From positions 17,641 through 81,640 of the forward strand of contig DATAAF010000057.1 of the NCBI GenBank assembly GCA_036260255.1: a DNA stretch of 64,000 bases. The letters are read 5' to 3'. Both the position numbers and the translations under genes were made by a program. This DNA is from DASZJY01 sp036260255. Its GTDB lineage: Bacteria; Actinomycetota; Acidimicrobiia; Acidimicrobiales; AC-14. This document shows, piece after piece, positions 39,124 through 48,023 of this stretch (its first letter is position 1; each line of letters begins with the position of its first letter). The notes under the pieces are model-generated. The model made no database searches, had not been told where the DNA came from, and saw only the letters and a program-made list of their open reading frames with translations.

Positions 39124-40022
39124 CGCTGTTCGACACCACGGTTGCCGAGGGTCGAGTCCCGGGCGCCACCCCGCTCGCCGTCGAGCCTGAGCACCAGGGC
39201 TGGCGCGTGCTGCTGCGCGACCGCACCGCCGTCTTCGGTCTCGGCGTCGTGGCCCTGCTGTCCCTCGCCGCCGTCCTCGCCCCGCTGCTCGCGCCCCACA
39301 ACCCCAATGCCGTCGACGCGGTGAACAAGCTCGCCGCGCCGTCTCTCGACCATCCCCTCGGAACCGACCACCTGGGTCGCGACAATCTCTCCCGCCTCCT
39401 GTTCGGGGCTCGTCTGACGATCGGCACGGCCGTTGTGGCGTCGGCCGCCGTCGCCGGTATCGGCATCGTGCTGGGCGTTCTGGCCGGCTACTTCGGAGGA
39501 GTTGTCGACGCCGTGATCAGCCGGGTGATCGACATACTGCTGGCCTTCCCGACGTTTCTCGTGGCCCTGGCCGTCACGGGGGCGCTGGGGCCCGGCCTGG
39601 GACACGTGGCCATCTCGCTCATCGTCGTGTGGTGGGCCCGCTACGCCCGCATCGTGCGCTCGGCGGTGATCGCCGAACGAGCCAAGCCCTACGTCGAGGC
39701 AGCCAGGGCCGTCGGGACCCCCAGGTCGCGGACGGTCGTCAGCCATGTGCTGCCGAACATCATCGCCCCCGTGGTGGTCCTGACCACGCTCGACACGGGT
39801 GACCTCCTGCTCGGCATCTCCGCCCTCTCCTTCCTCGGCCTCGGGGTGCAGCCGCCGGCGGCAGAGTGGGGCGCCATGCTCTCCGAGGCGAGGACGTACC
39901 TCAGCAGTGACCCTCTGCTGATGCTATGGCCCGGGCTGGCCCTCTTCCTCATGGTCCTCGGGTTCAATCTCTTGGGCGACGGGCTCCGCGACGTCCTCGA
40001 CCCGCGTACCCGCCGGAGATGA
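39120..40022 (+). CDS. Dipeptide-type ABC permease (DppC-like)
   Basis: A 300-residue permease. HPLGTDHLGRDNLSRLLFGARLTI is the DppC/OppC opening signature; RIVRSAVIAERAKPYVEAARAVGTPRSRTVVSHVLPNIIAPVVV is the EAA loop. About six membrane segments. GTG start within the DppB stop. Its last 99 nt are overlapped antisense by the C-terminal tail of the DppF-like ATPase. Confidence 0.92.
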   Translation: MTLFDTTVAEGRVPGATPLAVEPEHQGWRVLLRDRTAVFGLGVVALLSLAAVLAPLLAPHNPNAVDAVNKLAAPSLDHPLGTDHLGRDNLSRLLFGARLTIGTAVVASAAVAGIGIVLGVLAGYFGGVVDAVISRVIDILLAFPTFLVALAVTGALGPGLGHVAISLIVVWWARYARIVRSAVIAERAKPYVEAARAVGTPRSRTVVSHVLPNIIAPVVVLTTLDTGDLLLGISALSFLGLGVQPPAAEWGAMLSEARTYLSSDPLLMLWPGLALFLMVLGFNLLGDGLRDVLDPRTRRR

Positions 40023-41105
40023 CCCGCGGCCAGGACGGCGCGCCGGCGGGGACGACTGTTCGGTACGAGCCGGCGGCGTGTTCTCGGGGAAATGGCAGGC
40101 GCTCCAGTGACCGGGCGCCCTCTCCTCCAGCGGAGGCGCGACGACTCGGCAGACGTCCTGCGCTTTCCAGCACCGAGTGTGGAATCGGCACGCCGGAGGG
40201 GGCTCGGCGGGCGAGGGAACGTCCCCGGCGAGGATGATGCGCCGGCGGGTCCGCTCGCTCTTCGGGTCGGGGATGGGCACCGCCGACAGGAGCCCGACGG
40301 TGTAGGGATGGGTCGGGTGCTCGTAGAGCCGGTCGCGTGGGGCAACCTCAACCAGCTGGCCCAGGTACATCACGCCGACGGTGTCGCTCATGTGGCGAAC
40401 GACAGACAAGTCGTGAGCGATGACGATGTAGGTCAGGCCCAGCCGGTGCTGCAGGTCTTCGAGGAGGTTGACGACCTGAGCCCGGATGGAGACGTCGAGA
40501 GCGGACACAGGCTCGTCGAGAACGACGAGCTTGGGCCGGAGGACAAGGGCGCGCGCCACGCCCACCCTCTGGCGCTGGCCACCGGAGAACTCGTGGGGGT
40601 ACCGGGCGGCGTGCTCAAGGCTCAGACCGCAGAGCTCGAGCATCTCGTCGACCCGGGCCCGGATCGTCCGACGGTCGACGTTGTGGACGATCAACGGCTC
40701 GGACACGATCCGACGGACCGTGTGACGGGGATTGAGAGAGCCGAACGGGTCTTGGAACACCAGCTGCATGTCGGCTCGCAGGGCTCGCGTCTCCCTCGCC
40801 TCGAGGGCGAACACGTTCCTGCCTCCGAACCGCACTTCGCCCGCCGTGGGCCTCAGGAGCCTGAGGACGAGACGGGCGATCGTGGACTTGCCACATCCCG
40901 ATTCCCCCACCAGCCCGAACGTCTCCCCACGACGGACGGCGAACGACACTCCGTCGACGGCGTGCACGGTGCCGACCCGGCGGCGGGTGAGGGCCCCGCG
41001 CGTCACTGGAAAATGCTTCACGAGGTTGTCGACTTCGAGCAGCACTTCGCCGCCGGCGGGCACGGAGCCGGTGACGTCGACCTCCCGGGTCGACGCCGCG
41101 GTCAC
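39924..41105 (-). CDS. Dipeptide-type ABC ATPase (DppF-like) with extended tail
   Basis: A 393-residue ATPase: Walker A GESGCGKST, signature EFSGGQRQRVGVARALVLRP, Walker B LVVLDEPVSALD, and the Cys-rich C-terminal motif ACRFHTRCWKAQDVC typical of OppF/DppF. Normal family similarity ends near HWSACHFPEN (about residue 350); the remaining 40 or so residues (ARRPGRGSSPAGTRVEDV and an acidic end) are antisense to the 3' end of the DppC gene. The natural stop may have been lost, or the overlap is real. GTG start overlaps the DppD stop (GTGA). Confidence 0.88.
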   Translation of the reverse strand: MTAASTREVDVTGSVPAGGEVLLEVDNLVKHFPVTRGALTRRRVGTVHAVDGVSFAVRRGETFGLVGESGCGKSTIARLVLRLLRPTAGEVRFGGRNVFALEARETRALRADMQLVFQDPFGSLNPRHTVRRIVSEPLIVHNVDRRTIRARVDEMLELCGLSLEHAARYPHEFSGGQRQRVGVARALVLRPKLVVLDEPVSALDVSIRAQVVNLLEDLQHRLGLTYIVIAHDLSVVRHMSDTVGVMYLGQLVEVAPRDRLYEHPTHPYTVGLLSAVPIPDPKSERTRRRIILAGDVPSPAEPPPACRFHTRCWKAQDVCRVVAPPLEERAPGHWSACHFPENTPPARTEQSSPPARRPGRGSSPAGTRVEDVAEPVAQEIEPEDHEEEGQPGP

Positions 41106-42283
41106 CCGCCTTCGTCCTTTGCCACGTTCTGGCCGGTGAGGTCGTCGCCCCCCGCGGCGATGACCACCTCGTCGAGCCGGGCGGCTCTTCGCTCCGCCGC
41201 CGTCAGCCGTGCGTGCCACCGCTCCCGGGGCTCGTTCAGGCGCTCGACGGGCGAGAACCAGCCCGGCTCTGACGCGAAATGACAGCGCGCCTGGTGCGCC
41301 GCGCCAACCTCGATCAGGGCCGGTACCCGGCTGGCACAAAGGGCGTCGTCGCGGTGCAGGCAACGCGGGTGGAAACGGCACCCCGACGGTGGGCGAAGGA
41401 GCGACGGTGGGTGGCCGGCGATCACCCGGAGGCGGCCCAACCGCCGCCCATCGATGCGGACGGCCGACTCGAGGAGGCCCCAGGAGTAGGGCATGCGGGA
41501 CCGGTAGTAGATCTCGTCCACCGACCCCTGTTCCACGATCTGCCCGGCGTACATGACCGCCACCCGGTCGGCCAGACCAGCGATCACGCCCAGGTCGTGG
41601 GTGATCAGCATGACCGCCGAACCGGTGACGTCGGCCGCCCGTTTCAGCACTTCGAGCACCTGCGCCTGGATCGTCACGTCCAGGGCAGTGGTGGGTTCGT
41701 CGGCGATGAGCAGGTCAGGCGCGCACGCCAGGGCCATGGCGATCATCGCCCGCTGACGCATCCCCCCCGAGAACTGGTGCGGGTACTCGTCGAGGCGTTG
41801 GGCGGGTTGGGGGATCCCCACCAGGTCGAGCATCTCCACGGCCCGTCTCGTTGCCTCCGCCCGTGAGACCTTGCGGTGGGCCCGGACCATCTCCACGATC
41901 TGGCGGCCCACGGTCAGGACAGGGTTCAGCGACGTCATGGGGTCCTGGAAGATCATCGCGATGTCGGCACCCCGCACGGCGCGGAGGTCCCGAGGCGTGA
42001 GCTTGAGCAGGTCGCGGTCTTTCCACACGATCGCCTCTGCCTGTATGCGGGCGGGCGGCTGGGGGAGGAGGCCGAGGATGGAAAGGGCGGTGACGGACTT
42101 GCCCGACCCGGATTCACCGACGATGCCGAAGACCTCGCCGGGGCGTACGTCGAAGGACACGCCGTCGACCGCCGTCAGCTCGCCGCCCGCAGTGGCGAAG
42201 GACGTACGGAGGTCGCGCACCGACAACAGTGGCTGCTGAGACGTCGGGATCGGCTCATGGTACCGACCCCCTGCCTTGCTCAC
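41102..42283 (-). CDS. Dipeptide-type ABC ATPase (DppD-like)
   Basis: A 393-residue ATPase: LRTSFATAGGELTAVDGVSFDVRPGE, Walker A GESGSGKSV, MIFQDPMTSLNPVLTVGRQI, signature QFSGGMRQRAMIAMALACAP, Walker B LLIADEPTTALDVT, and SGCRFHPRCLHRDDALC near the end. With the DppF-like protein it powers the importer whose membrane parts are encoded convergently, an unusual split of the operon onto two strands. GTG start at 42283, shortly after tRNA-Gly on the same strand. Confidence 0.9.
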   Translation of the reverse strand: MSKAGGRYHEPIPTSQQPLLSVRDLRTSFATAGGELTAVDGVSFDVRPGEVFGIVGESGSGKSVTALSILGLLPQPPARIQAEAIVWKDRDLLKLTPRDLRAVRGADIAMIFQDPMTSLNPVLTVGRQIVEMVRAHRKVSRAEATRRAVEMLDLVGIPQPAQRLDEYPHQFSGGMRQRAMIAMALACAPDLLIADEPTTALDVTIQAQVLEVLKRAADVTGSAVMLITHDLGVIAGLADRVAVMYAGQIVEQGSVDEIYYRSRMPYSWGLLESAVRIDGRRLGRLRVIAGHPPSLLRPPSGCRFHPRCLHRDDALCASRVPALIEVGAAHQARCHFASEPGWFSPVERLNEPRERWHARLTAAERRAARLDEVVIAAGGDDLTGQNVAKDEGG

Positions 42284-42346
42284 GGCTGGTGAGCGGTGCG
42301 CGCGACGGCCAGGGAGTCGCCGATGGGGCGGGCCCCGGTCAGCAGA

Positions 42347-42369
42347 AGAGGCCCTCCGGGAGGGCCTCT
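42347..42369 (-). terminator. Hairpin after tRNA-Gly
   Basis: AGAGGCCCTC (42347-42356) and GAGGGCCTCT (42360-42369) pair perfectly around CGG, 15 bp downstream of the tRNA 3' end on its strand. Only a short T-containing run (TTCT) follows, so termination may be partial and the DppD-like gene may be read through. Confidence 0.55.
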
Positions 42370-42383
42370 GAGAGGGGGCTTCT

Positions 42384-42459
42384 TGGAGCGGACGACGGGA
42401 CTCGAACCCGCGACCCTCACCTTGGCAAGGTGATGCTCTACCAACTGAGCCACGTCCGC
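42384..42459 (-). tRNA. tRNA-Gly (GCC anticodon)
   Basis: On the minus strand the cloverleaf is complete: acceptor GCGGACG/CGTCCGC, D-arm with GGCTCAGTTGGTAGAGC, anticodon loop CTTGCCAAG with GCC, and T-arm GCGGGTTCGAGTCCCGTC. The discriminator is T and the CCA end is encoded (76 nt with CCA). It decodes GGC/GGT glycine codons. Confidence 0.97.
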
Positions 42460-42598
42460 AGTAGGCCCCTACCTTAGCAAGGCGGTCCTGCGCCTGGCGA
42501 GGGTGTGGCCCGCTCGGCTTCTGGGCGCGCTCGTGGTCACCGGGTGACCCTCAGCGCGCCCGGTTCGAGTCGTAGCCGGCGTCTGCCACGCTGGCCAT

Positions 42599-43228
42599 GT
42601 GCGCGCCGTCGGGATCGACGTGGGGGCCCGCCGGCTGCATGCCGTCGTCCTCGACAGCAGGGCGGCGGTGGCCGGGACCGGGGTGTTCGACGCCGACGAC
42701 GTCGACGAAGTGGTCGCATGGGCGAGGGGCGCGCGCCAGGTCGCGGTCGACTCGCCCGACCGGTGGAGCGCCGGCCCCCACCAGGGCGACGTCGAGCTCC
42801 CCCCGAAGTTCCGCTCGGCGCGCTGCGCCGAGATCGCCCTCGGCCGCGACCACCGCATCTGGGTCCCCTGGACGACTCCGGTGAAGCCGGCGCCGGGTTG
42901 GATCCACGTGGGCGTCGACCTGTTCGCCGCCCTCCGGGACGGCGGCCACGAACCGATCGAGGTGTTCCCCCACGCCGCGTTCCGCGTCCTCGCCGGTGGC
43001 CGGTCGCTGGCGCCCAAGCGGAGCGCCGCCGGCGCCCGGTCGCGGGGCGAGCTTCTCGAGCGGGCAGGAGTGTCGCAAGCTCCGCTTCAGACGCGGTCGC
43101 ACGACGTCCTCGACGCCGCGGCGGCCGCTCTCGTCGCCCTCCACCGCGCCCGGGGAGCGGCTCGGCCGGTGACGTGCGGCCACGACGGGTCGGCCATCTG
43201 GCTCCCGGCGGGTCCGCTCGCCGGGTGA
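42599..43228 (+). CDS. DUF429-family protein
   Basis: A 209-residue predicted nuclease-fold protein. VGIDVGARRLHAVVLDS opens with an RNase H-like strand and Asp; VAVDSPDRWS, SARCAEIALGRD, WIHVGVDLFAALRDGGHEPIEVFPHAAFRVLAG and SHDVLDAAAAALVALHR follow in the DUF429 order. Acidic residues at the first and last motifs would form the metal site if it is a nuclease; activity is unproven. GTG start at 42599. Confidence 0.8.
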   Translation: MRAVGIDVGARRLHAVVLDSRAAVAGTGVFDADDVDEVVAWARGARQVAVDSPDRWSAGPHQGDVELPPKFRSARCAEIALGRDHRIWVPWTTPVKPAPGWIHVGVDLFAALRDGGHEPIEVFPHAAFRVLAGGRSLAPKRSAAGARSRGELLERAGVSQAPLQTRSHDVLDAAAAALVALHRARGAARPVTCGHDGSAIWLPAGPLAG

Positions 43229-43232
43229 GCGG

Positions 43233-43670
43233 TCAGCGCCCGGTATGGCCGAAGCCGCCCCGTCCCCGCGCCGACGGGGGCAGCTCGGCCGCCACCGCGA
43301 ACCGGACCTCCTCCACGCGCTGCACGACCAGCTGGGCGATGCGGTCGCCCCGGTGGACCTCGTAGGAGGCGAGCGGGTCGGTGTTGACGAGGAGCACGAG
43401 CAGCTCGTCGCGGTACCCGGCGTCGATCAGACCCGGCGTGTTCAGGCAGGTGACGCCGTGGCGAAGGGCCAGCCCGCTGCGCGGGAGCACGAAACCCGCC
43501 CACCCGGGCGGGATGGCGACCGCCACCCCGGTCGGCACCAGCGCCCGTCCGCCGCCCGGTGGCAGCACCGCGCCCTCCCGCGCCACCAGGTCGGCCCCGG
43601 CGTCGCCTTGGCGGGCGTAGGACGGCAGAGGCAGGTCGGGGTCGAGCTGCACGAGAGGCACCTCGATCAC
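43233..43670 (-). CDS. dut: dUTP diphosphatase
   Basis: A 145-residue trimeric dUTPase with all five motifs: DAGADLVA, PRSGLALRHG, NTPGLIDAGYRDEL, GDRIAQLVV and RGRGGFGHTG. It hydrolyses dUTP to dUMP and pyrophosphate, keeping uracil out of DNA and supplying dUMP for thymidylate. GTG start at 43670. It is divergent from orn by 26 bp and convergent with the DUF429 gene. Confidence 0.96.
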   Translation of the reverse strand: MIEVPLVQLDPDLPLPSYARQGDAGADLVAREGAVLPPGGGRALVPTGVAVAIPPGWAGFVLPRSGLALRHGVTCLNTPGLIDAGYRDELLVLLVNTDPLASYEVHRGDRIAQLVVQRVEEVRFAVAAELPPSARGRGGFGHTGR

Positions 43671-43696
43671 GGCGGGGCAGCCTACGATCGCCGGCC

Positions 43697-44275
43697 GTGC
43701 TGGTGTGGATGGACCTGGAGATGACGGGGCTCGACCCGGCGACCCACGTCATCGTCGAGATCGCCACCATGGTCACCGACGACGACCTGGAGATCGTGGC
43801 CGAGGGGCCCGACCTCGTCGTCCACCAGCCCCCCGAGGCGCTGGCCGCCATGGACGACATCGTCCGCCAGATGCACACCCGTAGCGGCCTGATCCCCGCC
43901 ATCGAGGCGTCGTCGCTGTCGCTCGCCGACGCCGGCAAGGCCACTCTCGAGTTCATCCGGTCCCACGTCCCCGAGCCCGGCACCGTCCCGCTGTGCGGCA
44001 ACTCCATCGGCACCGACCGCCGCTTCCTCGCCGCCTACCTGCCCGAGGTCGACGGGTGGCTGCACTACCGGTCGATCGACGTGTCCACGGTGAAGGAGCT
44101 GTGCCGGCGGTGGTACCCGGAGGTGTTCGCCGCCACGCCGCGCAAACAGGGCGCCCACCGGGCGTCCGGCGACATCCGCGAGAGCATCGCCGAGCTCTGC
44201 CACTACCGGGAGACGATCTTCCGTCGGCCCGACGCGCCGGCCACGCCACCGGTCGAACCACCGGCGGAGGCGTGA
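43697..44275 (+). CDS. orn: Oligoribonuclease
   Basis: A 192-residue DEDDh exonuclease: WMDLEMTGLDP (DxE), CGNSIGTDRRFLAAYLPEVDGWLHYRSIDVSTVKEL and HRASGDIRESIAELCHYRE give the DEDD-H residues. It degrades 2-5 nt RNAs, including pGpG from c-di-GMP, to mononucleotides in the cytoplasm. TACGAT at 43683-43688 lies 8 bp before the GTG and suggests a leaderless transcript. Confidence 0.96.
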   Translation: MLVWMDLEMTGLDPATHVIVEIATMVTDDDLEIVAEGPDLVVHQPPEALAAMDDIVRQMHTRSGLIPAIEASSLSLADAGKATLEFIRSHVPEPGTVPLCGNSIGTDRRFLAAYLPEVDGWLHYRSIDVSTVKELCRRWYPEVFAATPRKQGAHRASGDIRESIAELCHYRETIFRRPDAPATPPVEPPAEA

Positions 44276-44302
44276 ACGCCCAGGGCCCCGCGGCGCGCCC
44301 AG

Positions 44303-44365
44303 CCGAACCGATCGGACAAGTGGTCGCTGGGGAGCCACCTTCCCGAACCGTTCGGGCAAACGGTC
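44303..44365. repeat. Two 23-bp near-identical direct repeats, 40 bp apart
   Basis: CCGAACCGATCGGACAAGTGGTC (44303-44325 in full) and its partner at 44343-44365 match at 19 of 23 positions. Each has a palindromic CCGA...TCGG core followed by CAA; the second core CCGAA-CCG-TTCGG is a perfect inverted repeat. They lie 40-100 bp upstream of the glycerophosphodiesterase gene. Spacing near four helical turns favours two dimers of one regulator. Confidence 0.5.
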
Positions 44366-44405
44366 TTACCGAGAACGGGCCGGGCGCGGGTCGCCACGAA
44401 GCATC

Positions 44406-45164
44406 GTGACGACTCGCTGGGCGTTCCTCGACCACCCCGGTCCGATCCCCTTTGCCCACCGGGGCGGCGCCGGCGAGTGGCCGGAGAACACGATGGCCGC
44501 CTTCGCGCACGCCGTCGGCCTGGGCTACCGCTACCTCGAGACCGACGTGCACCTCACCGCCGACGGCGTCCTGGTGGCGTTCCACGACGACGTCCTCGAC
44601 CGGGTCACCGACCGGCGGGGCAGCATCGCCGCCCTGCCGTGGTCCGAGGTCCGACAGGCCCGGGTCGACGGGCAGGGCATCCCTCTGCTCGAGGAGCTGC
44701 TCGGGGCGTGGCCCGACGTGCGGGTCAACATCGACCCCAAGCACGACGCCTCGGTGCCGCCGCTGGTCGAGGTCCTCGACCGCACGCGGGCGCACGACCG
44801 GGTCTGCGTGGCCGCCTTCTCCGACCGCCGCCTGGCCCGGTTCCGCCAACTCACCGGAGGACGGGTCTGCACGGGGGCCGGCCCGGTCGAGGTGGCGCGC
44901 CTGCGGGTCGCCGGCTTTCGGGTGCCGTCCGGGCGCATCGCCGCCGCCTGCGCCCAGGTGCCGCTGCGCTGGCAGCGGGTCCAGGTGGTGGATCGTCGCT
45001 TCCTCGCCGCCGCCCACCGCCGGTCGCTCCCCGTCCACGTGTGGACCATCGACGACGCCGACCGCATGGAGCAGCTGCTCGACCTCGGCGTCGACGGGAT
45101 CATGACCGACCGTCCCGCCCTGCTCAAAGCGGTCCTCCAGCGCCGGGGGCAGTGGGTGGGCTGA
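44406..45164 (+). CDS. Glycerophosphodiester phosphodiesterase family protein
   Basis: A 252-residue TIM-barrel enzyme. FAHRGGAGEWPENTMAAFAHAV contains the catalytic His and Glu; YLETDVHLTADGVLVAFHDDVLDRVTD supplies the second His and metal ligands; VNIDPKHD and VHVWTIDDADRMEQLLDLGVDGIMTDRP close the barrel. It hydrolyses glycerophosphodiesters to glycerol-3-phosphate and an alcohol. No signal peptide, so cytoplasmic. GTG start. The direct repeats upstream may be its operators. Confidence 0.93.
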   Translation: MTTRWAFLDHPGPIPFAHRGGAGEWPENTMAAFAHAVGLGYRYLETDVHLTADGVLVAFHDDVLDRVTDRRGSIAALPWSEVRQARVDGQGIPLLEELLGAWPDVRVNIDPKHDASVPPLVEVLDRTRAHDRVCVAAFSDRRLARFRQLTGGRVCTGAGPVEVARLRVAGFRVPSGRIAAACAQVPLRWQRVQVVDRRFLAAAHRRSLPVHVWTIDDADRMEQLLDLGVDGIMTDRPALLKAVLQRRGQWVG

Positions 45165-45299
45165 AAACCGGAGCCCGTCCCGCCGAAGGCACGGCCGTGC
45201 CCGCCCGGTTCACGCCTCTCGGCGACAGCGCCCCTCCTCGCCTCCCGCCGCCGGCTCGCCGTCCCTTGAGCGTCACACCCCCTCGGTAGCCTCGCCCTC

Positions 45300-48023
45300 G
45301 TGAGCGCGTTGGCCCTGACCGCCGAGCAGCAGGCGGTGGTCGACCACCGGGGCGGCGGCCTCCTGCGGGTCGTCGGGCGCCCGGGGACGGGGAAGACCAC
45401 CGCCCTGGTCGCCCGCTACCTCGGCCTGGTCGCCGAGGTGCCGGCGTCGGCGGCCGTCGTCCTGTGCGCCACCCGGGCCGCCGCCGGCCGCTTCCTCGAC
45501 GCCGTGCTCCCCCGCCTCGGGCGCGGCTTCGACAGCCTGCCCGTCACGACCCCGTGGGGGCTGGCCCACGACCTGCTCACCGGCGCCGGCCACACGCCCG
45601 TGCTCCTCACCGCCGCCGAGCAGCGCGAGGAGGTCGGCCGTCTGCTGGCGGCCGACGGACCGGGCCGGTGGCCGTCGTGCGCCCACCTGCTGGGCCGCCC
45701 GGCGTTCGCCGACGAGGTGGCCGCTGCCGTCTCCGAGGTCCAGGCCTGCTTCGTGCCCGACGGAGAGATCCTCGCCCGGGCCGAGCGGGCCGGTCCGGCC
45801 GAGCGGGCCCGTTGGGCCGACCTTCTCGGCTTTGCCGCCCGCTACCGGGGCGCCCTGGCCGCCCGTAACCTCCTCGACGCCTCGGGGCTGCTGGCGGCGG
45901 CGGTGCGCCTGCTCGAGCGCCCCGACCAGGCCGGCGCCGCCACCGACGCTCGGCGGTTCGCCCACGTGCTGGTGGACGACGCCGCCGCCGCCCCACCGGC
46001 CGCCGCTCGCCTGGTGGCGGCGCTGGCGGCGTCTGGGGCCGGCGTCACCCTGGCGACCGAGGACGAGGAGGTCGACGAGAGCGGGCGGTGGTCGCCGGGT
46101 TGCGACGACGTCCCGGGCGGCGCGGGGAGCACGTCGATCCGGCTCAGCTGCCCGTTCAGGGCGTCGGCGGCGCCCGCCCTGGTCAGCTGCGCCCACCCGG
46201 CGGTCGAGCCCGAGGCGGTCGCCGGCGAGCTCCTGGCCGCCCGTGAGGCGGGCGTTCCCTGGGCACTGATGGGCGTGCTCCTGCGCCACCCCGCCCGCGC
46301 CCGGGGCCGTGCCGTTGTCAGAGCGCTCGCCCGCCACGGCGTCCCCACGGCGGCAGCCGACGCCGATGCCGCCTCGGCCGACGAGCCGGTCGTACGGGCG
46401 GTCCTCGATGTGCTCCGCTGGGTCGCCGGCGACACCGGCGCCCTCGACCGCCTGGTGGCGTCGCCGGTGGCGGGCCTCGACGCCGCCGAGGTGCGCGCCG
46501 TCCGGCGCGAGGCGGCAGCCGCTGGCATTCCCCTCGAGGCCCATCCCCGCCTGGCCCACCTGGCCGACCTGCGCCACGACCTGGTGGCCCGAGCGGCGAC
46601 CGAGCCCCCCTCGGCGCTCGCCTTCGAGGTCTGGCGCCGGGGGCTCTCCCACCTCGTCGACGCCGACGGCACTGGCGACGACCGAGCCCTCGACGCCCTC
46701 GTCGCCTTCCTGGACGGCCTGGCCCGCCGGGCCGAGCGCCGTCCCCACGAGCGCCTGGCCGGGTTCCTCGCCGCCCACGCCGACCGCCCGGTGATGCCCG
46801 ATCCCTGGCGCTCGGCGACATCGCTGGCGTCGGCCGACGCGGTCACGGTCGCCTCGATCGCCGCGGCGCGCGGCCGGGAGTGGCACACCGTCGTCGTCGC
46901 CGGCTGCGTGGAGGGCGAGCTTCCCGCCGTGCGCTCCCGCCCCAGGCTGTTCGACCCCGCCCTCCTCGAGGACGGCGACGTGCCACCACCGGCCGACCGG
47001 CGCCGCCAGGCGCTGGCCGACGAGCGGGCGCTGTTCGGCCTGGCCTGCTCGCGGGCGACGCACCGGCTGGTGGGGACGGCCGCTCCCGAGCCCGGCGTGC
47101 TGCTCAGCCGCTTCGTGGAGGCGTGGCCTCCGGCGGCCGTACGCCTCCCCCTCGCCCCCGGCCCCCTCCTCCCCGCCCGGGCCGCCACCGCCGGCGCCGC
47201 TCCCGCCTTCCCCGACGGGCAGCTGCGGCTGTCGGCGAGCCAGCTGGCCACCTACGACGACTGCCCGTTGCGCTACGCCTACGAGTACGTCCTGGGTGCC
47301 CGCCGCGACGCCGGCGTCCACGCCCGGCTCGGCTCGCTCGTGCACCAGGTGCTGGCCGCCTTCCTCGACCCCGCCGCCGACGACGGGGCGCCGCGTACGC
47401 GCGAGCGGCTTGTCGCCCTGGCCGAGGAGCGCTGGCGCGACGACATCGCCCGGTTCCGGCCGCAGGTCGAAGAGGCGCGCCGCGACTACTTCGCCATGCT
47501 CGACGCCTGGTGGACGGCGGAGGGCGACAGCCCGACGCCCCCCGACGTGGTGGCCGTCGAGCGGCGGTTCGAGGTCGACGTGGGCCCCCACCGCCTCACC
47601 GGGTTCATCGACCGCATCGACCGCGTCGCTCGGGTCGACGCCCCCGGCGACGGCGACGGTGGCGGCCCCGGCCTGCGCATCGTCGACTACAAGACGGGCA
47701 AGGCGGAGCCGACGGCCGACGCGGTGGCCGACGACCTCCAGCTCGCCGTCTACCACCTGGCCGCCTCCCGCGACCCCGAGCTGGCGGCGCTGGGGCCGCC
47801 CGCCCAACTGCGGCTGCTCTACGTGCGCTCGATGCACGCCCTCGACCAGCCGGTGCGACCCGACCACGAGGCCGCCACCGAGGCCCGGGTGGTGGCCACC
47901 GCCGACCGCATCCTGGCCGAGGAGTTCGAGCCGTCGGTCGAGGCCAACTGCCGGCTGTGCTCGTTCCAGCGGGTGTGCCCCCTCCAGCCCGAGGGACGCA
48001 CCACCGGGGCCGGTGCGCCATGA
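45300..48023 (+). CDS. adnA: AdnA-like helicase-nuclease subunit
   Basis: A 907-residue UvrD-like protein fused to a RecB-type nuclease. Walker A GRPGTGKTT is intact, but motif II reads VDDAAAAP rather than DExx, as in mycobacterial AdnA, whose motor is thought vestigial. The nuclease domain (about 640-900) has a first Cys in QLATYDDCPLRYAYEYV, RLGSLVHQVL, GFIDRIDRV, IVDYKTGKAE and C-R-L-C-S-F-Q-R-V-C, which together give the AddB-type 4Fe-4S cluster. With AdnB it resects double-strand ends. TAGCCT at 45287-45292 sits 7 bp before the GTG. Stop overlaps the adnB ATG (ATGA). Confidence 0.9.
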   Translation: MSALALTAEQQAVVDHRGGGLLRVVGRPGTGKTTALVARYLGLVAEVPASAAVVLCATRAAAGRFLDAVLPRLGRGFDSLPVTTPWGLAHDLLTGAGHTPVLLTAAEQREEVGRLLAADGPGRWPSCAHLLGRPAFADEVAAAVSEVQACFVPDGEILARAERAGPAERARWADLLGFAARYRGALAARNLLDASGLLAAAVRLLERPDQAGAATDARRFAHVLVDDAAAAPPAAARLVAALAASGAGVTLATEDEEVDESGRWSPGCDDVPGGAGSTSIRLSCPFRASAAPALVSCAHPAVEPEAVAGELLAAREAGVPWALMGVLLRHPARARGRAVVRALARHGVPTAAADADAASADEPVVRAVLDVLRWVAGDTGALDRLVASPVAGLDAAEVRAVRREAAAAGIPLEAHPRLAHLADLRHDLVARAATEPPSALAFEVWRRGLSHLVDADGTGDDRALDALVAFLDGLARRAERRPHERLAGFLAAHADRPVMPDPWRSATSLASADAVTVASIAAARGREWHTVVVAGCVEGELPAVRSRPRLFDPALLEDGDVPPPADRRRQALADERALFGLACSRATHRLVGTAAPEPGVLLSRFVEAWPPAAVRLPLAPGPLLPARAATAGAAPAFPDGQLRLSASQLATYDDCPLRYAYEYVLGARRDAGVHARLGSLVHQVLAAFLDPAADDGAPRTRERLVALAEERWRDDIARFRPQVEEARRDYFAMLDAWWTAEGDSPTPPDVVAVERRFEVDVGPHRLTGFIDRIDRVARVDAPGDGDGGGPGLRIVDYKTGKAEPTADAVADDLQLAVYHLAASRDPELAALGPPAQLRLLYVRSMHALDQPVRPDHEAATEARVVATADRILAEEFEPSVEANCRLCSFQRVCPLQPEGRTTGAGAP

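Noticed and set aside
42470..42598. Integrated element using tRNA-Gly as attachment site
   Set aside because: No integrase, no duplicated tRNA 3' end and no change of composition in the flanks.
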